Shown here: positions 1 to 7,265 of the stretch, piece after piece | Layout of the letters: every line of letters begins with the position of its first letter | How positions within the stretch are numbered: the stretch's first letter is position 1 | Source of the DNA: JBCBJZ01 sp038522635 | GTDB taxonomy: Bacteria > Pseudomonadota > Alphaproteobacteria > Rhizobiales > Hyphomicrobiaceae | Direction of reading: 5' to 3' | DNA: 24,327 nucleotides | Assembly: GCA_038522635.1 (NCBI GenBank) | Contig: JBCBJZ010000043.1 | Coordinates: 1-24,327 of the forward strand | Position numbers and translations under genes: made by a program | Notes under the pieces: generated by a model | Database searches by the model: none | Told to the model about the DNA's origin: nothing | Seen by the model: the letters and a program-made list of their open reading frames with translations, nothing else

Positions 1-1008
1 TCCGCCCCGCTTGATCAGATGGACGGCGACATCCTCCATCTCATCGAACATGAGGGCGGCACCGGGCTGGTCACGCGAGAGCCGTTGGGCAAACACCAGA
101 TCGCCAAGCCGGTCGGCGCGCCCGCTTTCCGATGCGTTCGCAACATCTTCGCCAGCGGCGTAGAGCGACAGCCCGGCAAGGTTCGCAGCGATCTTCGCCA
201 TCTCGGTTTTGCCTGATCCGGGCGGGCCGTAGATGAGCACGTTGATCCCGCGGGCGCCTTCGCGGCTCGCACCTTTCAGGACTTGCGCCAGGATATCGCG
301 GTCGATGGCGACGTGCTCGAAATCGTCGGCGGTGTTGACCGATTGCAGCGCGTTGCCGAGCAGCATGTTGCGCATGGCGTTGAAGTCATCGAACTTTCGA
401 TCCAGGGCATCGTCGACACGGTTGGGGATCTTCAGGCGTCCGTTGTAGTGGGCGAGATATTCAGAATCCTCCTGCAGTTGGATCAGGCCCGATGCGATCA
501 ATTCGCTGGTCGGCTGAATGAGATCTTCAACCAGCCGCACCGGCTCATCGATCAGCATGGCGATGGCCCGCGTCAGCGGCTTGGTGGTCTCGGTCAGATT
601 GTGTGTGAGCTGGTTGACCTGGTCGTAGCGGGTGCAGCAGGCGACGAGGCCGACGAGTTTCCACGTGGCGTCGGCATGCGGAAGTTTGAGCGCTTCAACG
701 AGGGTGCGGGTGTTGCCGGCTAACGGCTCGGGCGGTTCGGCTTCCGCGGCGGCCTTGTTGAGCATCTCAAGAATGTTCGGGCGCTCTTTGTTGATAAGCA
801 GTTCAAGCGCGCGGTGATCGAACGAGCTTGAGTAATAGTCTTCGAGCAGCGTGTTCAACCGGTCGGGCAGATTGACGCCCGTGTTGGACGCGTACTCGTA
901 GGCCCAGACGGTCACGCTACGCAGCGAGCGCGCGGTCAGGTCGCGGCGCTGGAAAATGCGCGCGAGGTAACGCGCGGTGAGCGCGCGCTCAACGTCCGGG
1001 CTCGACAT
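1..1008 (-). CDS. AAA+ ATPase, C-terminal part beyond window edge
   Basis: An open minus-strand frame runs from the ATG at 1008 through the left edge without a stop, giving 336 residues of a longer protein. Residues 261-268 read GPPGSGKT (Walker A) and residues 319-325 read LMFDEME (Walker B), so this is a P-loop AAA+ ATPase. The ~250 residues before the ATPase core are predicted mostly helical and contain paired Cys in LVACCTRYD. No signal peptide or membrane segment is seen, so it is probably cytoplasmic. The frame is open upstream to a stop at 1135-1137, and a GTG at 1062 would add 18 residues; neither start has a clear Shine-Dalgarno. I cannot name the subfamily or substrate. The N-terminal part does not look like Lon, Clp, FtsH or RuvB. 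AAA+ identity is directly visible; function is unknown. Confidence 0.85.
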   Translation of the reverse strand, partial: MSSPDVERALTARYLARIFQRRDLTARSLRSVTVWAYEYASNTGVNLPDRLNTLLEDYYSSSFDHRALELLINKERPNILEMLNKAAAEAEPPEPLAGNTRTLVEALKLPHADATWKLVGLVACCTRYDQVNQLTHNLTETTKPLTRAIAMLIDEPVRLVEDLIQPTSELIASGLIQLQEDSEYLAHYNGRLKIPNRVDDALDRKFDDFNAMRNMLLGNALQSVNTADDFEHVAIDRDILAQVLKGASREGARGINVLIYGPPGSGKTEMAKIAANLAGLSLYAAGEDVANASESGRADRLGDLVFAQRLSRDQPGAALMFDEMEDVAVHLIKRGG

Positions 1009-1335
1009 GTAGGCGTCGGCAGCAGCGGTTGGTTTGCTTGAGGTTTTCGAGAGGAACTTCACGGTCGGGAAACGCCTTTGGCGGTGGCTCTGACGGGGGA
1101 TCGGGTCGGCGCTGCTCTTCCAGCGCCACGCTTCTCACAGCAGCGTGGAAAGCCTACATCGTACGTCGCAGCCCCATCGGGCGTCCACCGGCTAACACCG
1201 TCTGGCCCGGCTTGCGCTCGCGAAGGGTGGCCAAAGGCTTATACTTTGCGCTGCCAAGCGTTGATCGAAACGCTGTGAGCTGAGCGTTGCGCGCTGCGCG
1301 TGTGTCGGCGTTGGAGCGGGCGAGCGTAAGGCGTT
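1009..1335. other. Intergenic region between AAA+ gene and gpmA
   Basis: No convincing gene is seen here. The part nearest the AAA+ gene (to 1062) could be coding if the GTG start is used. On the minus strand a TATAAG hexamer lies at 1238-1243, just downstream of a 6-bp-arm inverted repeat (AGCGTT/AACGCT, loop of 6) at 1257-1274. This could be a promoter with an operator for the AAA+ gene, but no well-spaced -35 box is visible. No tRNA-like or terminator structure was recognised. Confidence 0.3.
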
Positions 1336-1956
1336 TCAGCCGGTCAGGTCTTGGCGCGGGCCAACGCTGCCATCGGCGGCGAAGCGATAGACCATGGGGA
1401 CGCCGGTGCCGAGGTTCACCTGCAGGATCTCGTCCGGCGTCATCGCTTCCAAGTGCATGATCAGCGCACGCAGGCTGTTGCCGTGGGCGGCGACGATGAC
1501 GCGCTTGCCGGCGTTCAGCGCGGGCACGATGCTTGCCTCATAGTATGGCAGGACGCGGGCGGCCGTGTCCTTCAGGCTTTCGCCGCCTGGCGGTGGCGTA
1601 TCGAAGCTGCGCCGCCAGATGTGCACCTGCTCTTCGCCCCAGCGTGCGCGCGCATCATCTTTGTTCAAACCCGAAAGATCGCCGTAGTCGCGTTCATTCA
1701 GCGCTTCATCGCGCACGGTTTCAAGGTCCGTTTGGCCGAGTTCATCAAGGATGAGGGTCAGCGTCTTTTGCGCACGCTGCAACGCGCTGGTGAAGGCGAT
1801 ATCGAACCGGTGCCCGGCGGCTTTGAGGGCGCGAGCGCCGGCTTGCGCTTCGGCGATGCCCTTTTCGGTGAGGTCAGGATCGCGCCAACCGGTGAAAAGG
1901 TTGAGCTTGTTCCATTCGCTTTCGCCGTGGCGCACGAGTACGAGCACTTTGTCCAT
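1336..1956 (-). CDS. gpmA: 2,3-bisphosphoglycerate-dependent phosphoglycerate mutase
   Basis: Interconverts 3-phosphoglycerate and 2-phosphoglycerate in glycolysis and gluconeogenesis in the cytoplasm. The 206-residue protein is complete and has the usual length of the compact alphaproteobacterial form. The phosphohistidine motif RHGESEWN begins at residue 9 (His10), R61 and E88 (NERDYG) sit in the expected acid/base positions, and the second catalytic histidine is H158 in AAHGNS. FTGWRDPDLTEKG at 21-33 is typical of the dPGM branch. The ATG at 1956 follows a GGGA-containing leader. Upstream on the same strand lie the oxidase remnant and repeat, then glycerate 2-kinase, whose product (2-phosphoglycerate) is a substrate of this enzyme. 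Whether the two genes are co-transcribed across the hairpin-rich repeat is unknown. Confidence 0.97.
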   Translation of the reverse strand: MDKVLVLVRHGESEWNKLNLFTGWRDPDLTEKGIAEAQAGARALKAAGHRFDIAFTSALQRAQKTLTLILDELGQTDLETVRDEALNERDYGDLSGLNKDDARARWGEEQVHIWRRSFDTPPPGGESLKDTAARVLPYYEASIVPALNAGKRVIVAAHGNSLRALIMHLEAMTPDEILQVNLGTGVPMVYRFAADGSVGPRQDLTG

Positions 1957-2048
1957 GGTGGTGTCCCGTTGATGGTGACGTGAGGGCGTTGAGAGGGGCC
2001 GTCGAGGAGACTGTGATGGCAGGGTTTCCGTTAAGGCCCCGTCGACGG

Positions 2049-2106
2049 CTACAGCCCCAGGCGCCCAGGGTTCAGGATCGCATGCGGATCGAAACTTTCG
2101 CGTACC
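2049..2106 (-). pseudogene. 3'-end remnant of a FAD-linked oxidase gene (GlcD/GlcE/D-2-hydroxyacid dehydrogenase type)
   Basis: Reading the minus strand from the edge of the palindromic repeat to the TAG at 2049-2051 gives VRESFDPHAILNPGRLGL followed by stop. FDPxxILNPG at the extreme C-terminus is the signature ending of FAD-linked oxidases of the VAO/PCMH fold (glycolate oxidase subunits, D-lactate and D-2-hydroxyglutarate dehydrogenases). Nothing else of the gene remains: on its 5' side the frame enters the repeat (2107-2211), beyond which the next sequence is the glycerate 2-kinase 3' end. I read it as a decayed or deleted gene of which about 19 codons survive. The remnant identity rests on a short but very characteristic motif directly before a stop codon; the exact subfamily cannot be told. 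Confidence 0.7.
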
Positions 2107-2211
2107 TTAGAGTTCATCCGCTTCAGGTGGAATCACCTGAGGCGAAAGATGAACGGCTAAACAAAAGCTTAGATGTCGGTTCCGCTTCAAGCTGAAGCGA
2201 ACCGACTCTAG
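2107..2211. repeat. Palindromic intergenic repeat, copy A (~105 bp)
   Basis: Closely similar to 11429-11533 over its whole length, with scattered substitutions. It consists of two adjacent palindromes: GTTCATC...GATGAAC enclosing CAGGTG/CACCTG (2111-2155), and TCGGTTCCGCTTC/GAAGCGAACCGA (about 2175-2207), joined by a spacer containing AACAAAAGCTT. The outer ends are imperfect inverted repeats sharing TAGAGT and CGCTTCAG. It codes for no protein and looks like a REP- or MITE-type element. The TAG stop of glycerate 2-kinase (2208-2210) lies inside its right end, and the FAD-oxidase remnant starts at its left end. The hairpins could also terminate or stabilise transcripts. Confidence 0.85.
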
Positions 2212-3497
2212 GCGATGGGGTGGCTGATGAAAATCGCGCGGAAGTCGTTGACATTGGTGAGCGTCGGGCCGGTCTTGATGAGGTCGCCTAGCGCGGAGAA
2301 AAAGCTGTAGCCATCATTGTTGGCAAGCCGATCGGATGCCCGCATGCCGGCAGCCCGCGCCCGCTCCAGCGTGTCCGGCAGCAACAAGGCGCCCGCGTTA
2401 TCTTCGGTGCCATCGATGCCGTCGGTGTCGCCCGCCAGCGCGAAAATGCCAGGATGCGCGTCGAGCGCGACCGCAAGGCCCAGAAGAAATTCGGCGTTGC
2501 GGCCACCGCGACCGCTGCCTCGGACCGTCACCGTGGTCTCGCCGCCCGAAAGCAAGACGGCCGGCGCCGGCATCGGCTGGCCGTGACGGGCGATCTGACG
2601 GGCGATCCCCGCATGGACCGTTGCGACCTCGCGCGCTTCACCTTCGATCGCATCGCCTAGGATGATGGGTGTCACACCGGCCTGCCGCGCGATGTGGGCC
2701 GCCGCCTCAAGCGCATGCTGAGGTGTCGCGATCATCGTCGTTTGCGTGTTGTCGAAAATCGCATCGCCAGGCTTGGGCGTCTCCGCCTCGGTCCGCTTCA
2801 AATGCGCAACAACGGCATCTGGCGGCGTGATGTCGTAGCGTGACAGCAGGTCCCGCGCATCGGCACAGGTGGTGGGGTCCGGCACGGTTGGCCCTGAGGC
2901 GATGACGTCTGGATCATCGCCGGGCACATCGGAAATCAGCAGCGTGACGACGCGCGCCGGGGCCGCGGCTGCGGCAAGCCGGCCGCCCTTGATCGCCGAG
3001 AGGTGCTTGCGCACGCAGTTCATCGCATCGATCGGTGCGCCGGACTTCAGCAGGGCTGTGTTGACCGCCTGTTTGTCGGCAAGTGACAAACCCTCAGCAG
3101 GCTGCGTCAACAGCGCCGAACCGCCACCCGAGATGAGGCACAGCACCAGATCATCCGCCGTAAGGTTGCGGACGGTGTCGAGGATGCGCGCGGCCGCTTC
3201 TCGTCCAGCCGCATCCGGCACCGGGTGCGCTGCTTCCACGACCTCGATCGACTGGCAGCTGCGTGCGGCATGGCCGTAGCGGGTGACCACGAGGCCGCTG
3301 AGCGGACCTTTCCAATGCTGTTCGACGGCGTGTGCCATGCTCGCAGCAGCCTTGCCGGCCCCTATGACCACGGTACGACCGGTCGGCGGGCTTGGCAGAT
3401 GGGGCGGCAACGCGTGCGCGGGATCGGCGGCGTTGATGGCGCTTTCGAACAGGCGGGTGAGGAACGCACGAGGGTCGGTGATCGCAGACGGGCTCAT
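2208..3497 (-). CDS. gckA: Glycerate 2-kinase (GckA/MOFRL family)
   Basis: Phosphorylates D-glycerate to 2-phosphoglycerate with ATP, feeding glyoxylate- or serine-derived carbon into lower glycolysis. The 429-residue protein has the family layout: N-terminal DUF4147-type domain with VVIGAGKAAASMA near residues 43-55, the glycine-rich LISGGGSALL near 120-130, VLLSGGETTVTV near 310, GRGGRNAEF, and a C-terminal MOFRL domain with AGDTDGIDGTEDNAGA and NNDGYSFF. These proteins are sometimes mislabelled hydroxypyruvate reductase TtuD. The ATG at 3497 has no strong Shine-Dalgarno. It is transcribed divergently from the SDR gene. Its stop codon is supplied by the end of repeat copy A, but the C-terminal NVNDFRAIFI is normal, so the protein looks full length. 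Confidence 0.92.
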   Translation of the reverse strand: MSPSAITDPRAFLTRLFESAINAADPAHALPPHLPSPPTGRTVVIGAGKAAASMAHAVEQHWKGPLSGLVVTRYGHAARSCQSIEVVEAAHPVPDAAGREAAARILDTVRNLTADDLVLCLISGGGSALLTQPAEGLSLADKQAVNTALLKSGAPIDAMNCVRKHLSAIKGGRLAAAAAPARVVTLLISDVPGDDPDVIASGPTVPDPTTCADARDLLSRYDITPPDAVVAHLKRTEAETPKPGDAIFDNTQTTMIATPQHALEAAAHIARQAGVTPIILGDAIEGEAREVATVHAGIARQIARHGQPMPAPAVLLSGGETTVTVRGSGRGGRNAEFLLGLAVALDAHPGIFALAGDTDGIDGTEDNAGALLLPDTLERARAAGMRASDRLANNDGYSFFSALGDLIKTGPTLTNVNDFRAIFISHPIA

Positions 3498-3673
3498 AGG
3501 GTGCTCGGATGGTGGTCAGAGGATCATGTGTAGGATGGCGCGTCCCGAAGGCAGAGGGCAAAGGCGGACGGCTTGGCATCGACGCCAGGACGAGACTTCG
3601 TCATCATAGCGCCAATCGGCGGTCGAATGAAACGGGCTGTCGGCGGCAATCCGAACGCTTGAAGGAGGCGACC

Positions 3674-4468
3674 ATGGCGCAGGTGATGAATGCACAGGGC
3701 GAAGCGATCCAGCAGGTCGCGCTGGTGACCGGCGGAGGCACGGGCATCGGCCGCGCGGCGGCGTTGGCGCTGAACAAGCAGGGCTACGCCGTTGTGGTCG
3801 CCGGGCGCCGGCAAGAGCCGCTGCAGGAAACGGTGGAGATGGGCGCTGAGGGCGCAGCCGAGGGCCACGCACCCATGCGGGCGATCACCGTTGACGTTGG
3901 AGATCCGGCCTCGGTGGGCGCCTTGTTCGCGCAGACAAAAGATGCCTTCGGGCGCCTTGATGTGCTCTTCAACAACGCCGGCATGGGCGCGCCTGCCGAA
4001 CCCATGGAAGACCTTGATCCTGCGGTGTGGCAGCAGGTGGTTGCCGTCAACCTTTCAGGCTCATTCTACTGCGCGCAGGAAGCGATCAAGATCATGAAGG
4101 CGCAGACGCCGCGCGGTGGCCGCATCATCAACAACGGCTCCATTTCCGCCTACGCGCCGCGCCCTAACAGTGCGCCCTATACCGCGACCAAGCACGCGAT
4201 CACGGGCCTGACCAAATCGATCTCGCTCGATTGCCGCAAGTATGACGTCGCCTGCGGACAGCTCGACATCGGTAACGCCGACACCGACATGGGCGGGCGC
4301 ATGAAACACGGTGTGCCGCAGGCGCACGGCGAGGTGATGGTCGAAGCTGTGATGGATGTGAGCCACTGCGCGGACGCGATCGTGCACATGGCAAGTCTGC
4401 CGCTGAACGCCAACGTGCAGTTCATGACCGTGATGGCGACGAAAATGCCGTTTGTCGGTCGTGGTTAG
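3674..4468 (+). CDS. Short-chain dehydrogenase/reductase (SDR)
   Basis: A 264-residue classical-type SDR, an NAD(P)-dependent oxidoreductase with a Rossmann fold. TGGGTGIG (19-26) binds the dinucleotide, and R45-R46 after the second strand suggests NADP preference. NNAG is at 100-103, and the catalytic tetrad is visible as N126, S156, Y169 and K173 (YTATK). The ATG at 3674 is chosen because it follows a near-perfect AGGAGG (3663-3668) at good spacing; the frame is open further upstream but unsupported. The substrate cannot be read from the sequence. The neighbour is the divergent glycerate 2-kinase, which does not by itself fix a role. The stop lies only 3 nt from the stop of the convergent gene on the other strand. 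Confidence 0.9.
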   Translation: MAQVMNAQGEAIQQVALVTGGGTGIGRAAALALNKQGYAVVVAGRRQEPLQETVEMGAEGAAEGHAPMRAITVDVGDPASVGALFAQTKDAFGRLDVLFNNAGMGAPAEPMEDLDPAVWQQVVAVNLSGSFYCAQEAIKIMKAQTPRGGRIINNGSISAYAPRPNSAPYTATKHAITGLTKSISLDCRKYDVACGQLDIGNADTDMGGRMKHGVPQAHGEVMVEAVMDVSHCADAIVHMASLPLNANVQFMTVMATKMPFVGRG

Positions 4469-4471
4469 GCT

Positions 4472-4942
4472 TTAACGGTGGCTGGCGCGGGATTTGTACA
4501 TCGGATGCAGGCCCGCGAGCGCGACGGCCACGTCGTCAAGCGTGGCCGCATGGCGACGGTGGGCCGTGGCGCGGGCGACCGCGAACGCAAGCAGCGCATG
4601 CAAATCGCTTGATGTGGCCGGCTGCAGGGCGGGGTCTGACGTTTTTGGCGTTCCCGCGTGCCGTTGTGCTGACGCCGCTGCGATCAGCGGCGCGAAATCC
4701 GCGCGGGCGGCGCCGCCGACACCGGCTGTGAGGGCCCGATGGAGGTGAGCCGGCGTGACCGTCGCTGCACCCTCGCGCTCGGCGAGGTAATGGGCGCGGT
4801 TGCAGGCCTGGATGACGGGCGCTTCGACGGTGAGCGCCGCGGATGCGCCAGCCGGCCGTTCCCGGGCGCCAGGTTGGGTGTGCGCAGCAGGCGTTGCGAA
4901 CAAGCGATCCTCGTGCATCGGCAAGGCATGCGATCCGGCCAT
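4472..4942 (-). CDS. Small orphan protein with two Clp-N-like repeats
   Basis: A predicted 156-residue protein, not confidently assigned. After a ~38-residue Ala/Pro-rich lead, two helical segments resemble the repeat of the ClpA/ClpB/ClpC N-terminal domain: about 39-70 (VIQACNRAHYLAEREG..TVTPAHLHRAL) and about 112-143 (LHALLAFAVARATAHRR..TLDDVAVAL). Clp-N domains bind adaptors or substrates; here no ATPase domain follows, so an adaptor-like or regulatory role is only inference. ATG 4942 is chosen because GGAGG sits about 8 nt upstream (AAGCTGGAGGAACGCGCG); the frame stays open to 5098, but that stretch has less protein-like composition. The stop is nearly tail-to-tail with the SDR stop. No signal peptide or membrane segment. 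Confidence 0.65.
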   Translation of the reverse strand: MAGSHALPMHEDRLFATPAAHTQPGARERPAGASAALTVEAPVIQACNRAHYLAEREGAATVTPAHLHRALTAGVGGAARADFAPLIAAASAQRHAGTPKTSDPALQPATSSDLHALLAFAVARATAHRRHAATLDDVAVALAGLHPMYKSRASHR

Positions 4943-5349
4943 CGCGCGTTCCTCCAGCTTGGCAAGACGGCAGGCCCATCGCGTGCAGACCCGCCCATTC
5001 CAGGCCGTGAAAGCTAGCTGAGTCGATGCCAGATGACCGGGCTCGTCCACAGTTGGGAACGTCAAGCTGTGCTCGAGCCGGTCATCCGAGGCCCGCAAGG
5101 CGACGGCAGCGTGCGGAACGGGGCTGATCGATGTTGACGAAACGGGCTCGATGGGCCTATTTCACGGGCTGAATTCGCCGTGGGCCCGCCCTGCGGCACG
5201 CTTGGCTTGGCTGAGCGATCGCAAACACACCCGAACAAACGTCGGATGGCCGCTTTTGGACGGTCGCTTTGGACGGCCCCCCTAGATGGCCACAGAGGGG
5301 CGCGCCGCTACGGAGCTGGCCGTGCCGCCCACCGGTTTTGGAGTTAACG
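4943..5349. other. Leader region between the Clp-N-like gene and rpmB
   Basis: The part to 5098 could be an N-terminal extension of the minus-strand gene but lacks a supported start. From 5099 to 5349 no coding sequence stands out. A compound hairpin is present: GGGCC (5153-5157) and CACGG (5163-5167) pair with CCGTG-GGCCC (5178-5187), leaving a 5-nt bulge and a 10-nt loop. It could be a terminator-like or leader element upstream of rpmB, but no T-tract follows. A short direct repeat TTTGGACGG occurs twice near 5255-5275. No clear promoter was identified. Confidence 0.3.
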
Positions 5350-5688
5350 ATGACCCGCCAATGTGAATTGACCGGCAAGCTGCCGATGTCGGGCAACCTG
5401 CGCAGCCACGCGGAGAACAAAACCCGCCGGGTTTTCCGTCCCAACCTGTGCCGCGTCACGCTGATGTCTGATGCGCTCGGGCGCGCGTTCAAGTTGCGCG
5501 TTTCCGCCCACGCGCTCAAAAGCGTTGAGCATCGCGGAGGCTTGGACGCGTTTCTCGCCAAGGCCAAAGCGGAAGAGCTGTCCGACCGGGCACGCAAGAT
5601 CAAGCGCGATGTGGCCAAAGCGCGTGCCGCGCAAGCCGACGAAGCGACCCCGGCGGCAGCGGCTGACGCGTCGGCGCCGGCAGCCTAA
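5350..5688 (+). CDS. rpmB: 50S ribosomal protein L28 (bL28)
   Basis: Component of the large ribosomal subunit near the E site. The 112-residue protein starts MTRQCELTGK with the family's core GN..SHAENKTRRVFRPNL at about 15-35 and the conserved central LRVSAHALKSVEHRGGLDAFL. It continues into a Lys/Ala-rich C-terminal tail (DRARKIKRDVAKARAAQADEA...) that is longer than in E. coli (78 aa) and typical of alphaproteobacterial L28. ATG 5350 has GGAG about 7 nt upstream. A perfect intrinsic terminator follows at 5766-5794, so it appears monocistronic. Confidence 0.97.
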   Translation: MTRQCELTGKLPMSGNLRSHAENKTRRVFRPNLCRVTLMSDALGRAFKLRVSAHALKSVEHRGGLDAFLAKAKAEELSDRARKIKRDVAKARAAQADEATPAAAADASAPAA

Positions 5689-5765
5689 CAGCGCTGACGC
5701 TGATAGGGCTGACGTGGGCTTAAGCGTCAGCACGAACTTCTCAACATTTGGCGACAGCGCCAAGC

Positions 5766-5794
5766 GGCCCGCTTCGATTTGAAGCGGGCCTTTT
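5766..5794 (+). terminator. Intrinsic terminator downstream of rpmB
   Basis: Perfect 10-bp stem GGCCCGCTTC / GAAGCGGGCC with loop GATTT, directly followed by TTTT. It lies 78 nt after the rpmB stop and before the aminotransferase gene on the same strand, separating the two transcription units. Confidence 0.9.
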
Positions 5795-5928
5795 GTGCTG
5801 GCCTCATTGCTGTCATCGCCCCGGCTAGGGCATGGTGCCAGCGACCCGCGGTCGCGGCTCCCGCTTGAGGTGGGCCCGTTATTTCCGCACGCCGCGGCGC
5901 CCCTCGCCCGCTCAGGAGACCTCGTTTC

Positions 5929-7089
5929 ATGTCAGCATCCTCCGCTGCGCTTGCCTCGGCAGCCTCAAATGAAGATTTCGCCGTCGATCCCGATGGCCTG
6001 CAAGAGTTCTCCGTGGTCTTCACCGACCGCTCGTTGAATTCGATGTCGAAGCGCTTCCAGCAGGTGATGCGGGATGTGCATGACGCGCTCTGCGAGGTCT
6101 ACAGCGCGCATACCATGGCCGTTGTGCCGGGTGGCGGCACCTTCGCGATGGAGGCTGTGGCACGTCAATTCGCAGGCGACCGTAAGGCGTTGGTGGTCCG
6201 CAACGGCTGGTTCAGCTACCGCTGGACGCAGATTTTCGAAGCGGGCTCGATCCCCAGTTCGCACATCGTTATCAAAGCCCGCCAGGTCGGCAATGGCGGC
6301 CCACAAGTGCCGTTCACGCCGCCGCCGGTTGAAGAGGTCGTAGCGCAGATCAAGGCTGAGAAGCCGGACGTCGTCTTTGCACCCCACGTGGAGACGTCCG
6401 CCGGGCTGATCCTGCCTGACGATTACATCCGCACCATCGGCGAAGCGGTGCATGAGGTCGGCGGCCTGATGGTGCTCGACTGCATCGCGTCCGGCACGGT
6501 GTGGGTTGATATGAAGGCCTGCAACGTGGACGTGCTGATCTCGGCGCCGCAGAAGGGGTGGAGTTCATCGCCGTCGAGCGGGCTGGTGATGCTCAGCGAA
6601 CGCGCCCGCGCGCGCGCCGATGAGACGGCAAGTTCGTCGTTCGCCTGCGATCTGAAAAAGTGGCTGCAAATCATGGACGCTTACCGCGGCGGGGGCCATG
6701 CTTATCACGCCACGATGCCAACGGATGCGTTGCGCGGGTTTGCTGCCACCATTGCCGAGACGATGCATTACGGTCTTGATCGCGTGCGCGATGAGCAGTG
6801 GGCGCTTGGGCGCAAGGTGCGCGGCTTGCTTGCTGAGCGCGGCTTTAAAAGCGTTGCGGCGCCGGGCTTTGAGGCGCCGGGTGTGGTGGTGTCCTATACC
6901 GACGATCCGGACATCCAGAACGGGTCGAAATTCGCCCGCGCGGGCGTGCAGATCGCGGCCGGCGTGCCGCTGCAAGTCGATGAGCCGGCCGATTTCCGTA
7001 CGTTTCGGATCGGCCTCTTCGGGCACGATAAGCTGCACAACCCTGATGCGACGGTGACGCGGCTGCAGGCGGCACTCGACGCGATTTGA
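5929..7089 (+). CDS. Class V pyridoxal-phosphate aminotransferase, alanine/serine-glyoxylate type
   Basis: A complete 386-residue fold-type I PLP enzyme of the class V family that includes alanine-glyoxylate and serine-glyoxylate aminotransferases. VVPGGGTFAMEAVARQF (66-82) is the cofactor phosphate-binding loop, HVETSAG (153-159) the substrate/PLP ring region, MVLDCIASG (180-188) carries the Asp that contacts the pyridine nitrogen, and SAPQKGW places the Schiff-base lysine at K209. The C-terminal FRIGLFGHD carries the conserved substrate-binding Arg. The exact amino donor is not readable. With glycerate 2-kinase and an oxidase remnant nearby, glyoxylate metabolism is plausible but only inferred. 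AGGAG lies upstream of ATG 5929. It converges with asd across a bidirectional terminator. Confidence 0.88.
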   Translation: MSASSAALASAASNEDFAVDPDGLQEFSVVFTDRSLNSMSKRFQQVMRDVHDALCEVYSAHTMAVVPGGGTFAMEAVARQFAGDRKALVVRNGWFSYRWTQIFEAGSIPSSHIVIKARQVGNGGPQVPFTPPPVEEVVAQIKAEKPDVVFAPHVETSAGLILPDDYIRTIGEAVHEVGGLMVLDCIASGTVWVDMKACNVDVLISAPQKGWSSSPSSGLVMLSERARARADETASSSFACDLKKWLQIMDAYRGGGHAYHATMPTDALRGFAATIAETMHYGLDRVRDEQWALGRKVRGLLAERGFKSVAAPGFEAPGVVVSYTDDPDIQNGSKFARAGVQIAAGVPLQVDEPADFRTFRIGLFGHDKLHNPDATVTRLQAALDAI

Positions 7090-7206
7090 GCCGACGGCCA
7101 AGCGCCGGTGAAGACGAGAGCAACGGGCCGTAAAGTGCGACTCACCGGCTCGAGCGTTCACGCCTCGCCTATGTGCCCAAACGCGCTCTGCACTGATCCA
7201 GACATG

Positions 7207-7238
7207 AAAAAGCGCGGCCGATGGTGCCGCGCTTTTTT
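7207..7238. terminator. Bidirectional terminator between the aminotransferase gene and asd
   Basis: AAAAAGCGCGGC (7207-7218) pairs perfectly with GCCGCGCTTTTT (7226-7237) around a 7-nt loop. It gives a T-run on both strands and so can stop transcription of both convergent genes. Confidence 0.92.
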
Positions 7239-7265
7239 GTTCAGCCCTGCGACCGCGGTCGTGGG

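Noticed and set aside
283..723. 146-codon plus-strand frame opposite the AAA+ gene
   Set aside because: The minus frame encodes Walker A and Walker B, so the plus frame is a shadow.
5157..5618. Minus-strand frame across the rpmB leader and rpmB
   Set aside because: It is antisense to the ribosomal protein gene and has no recognisable features.
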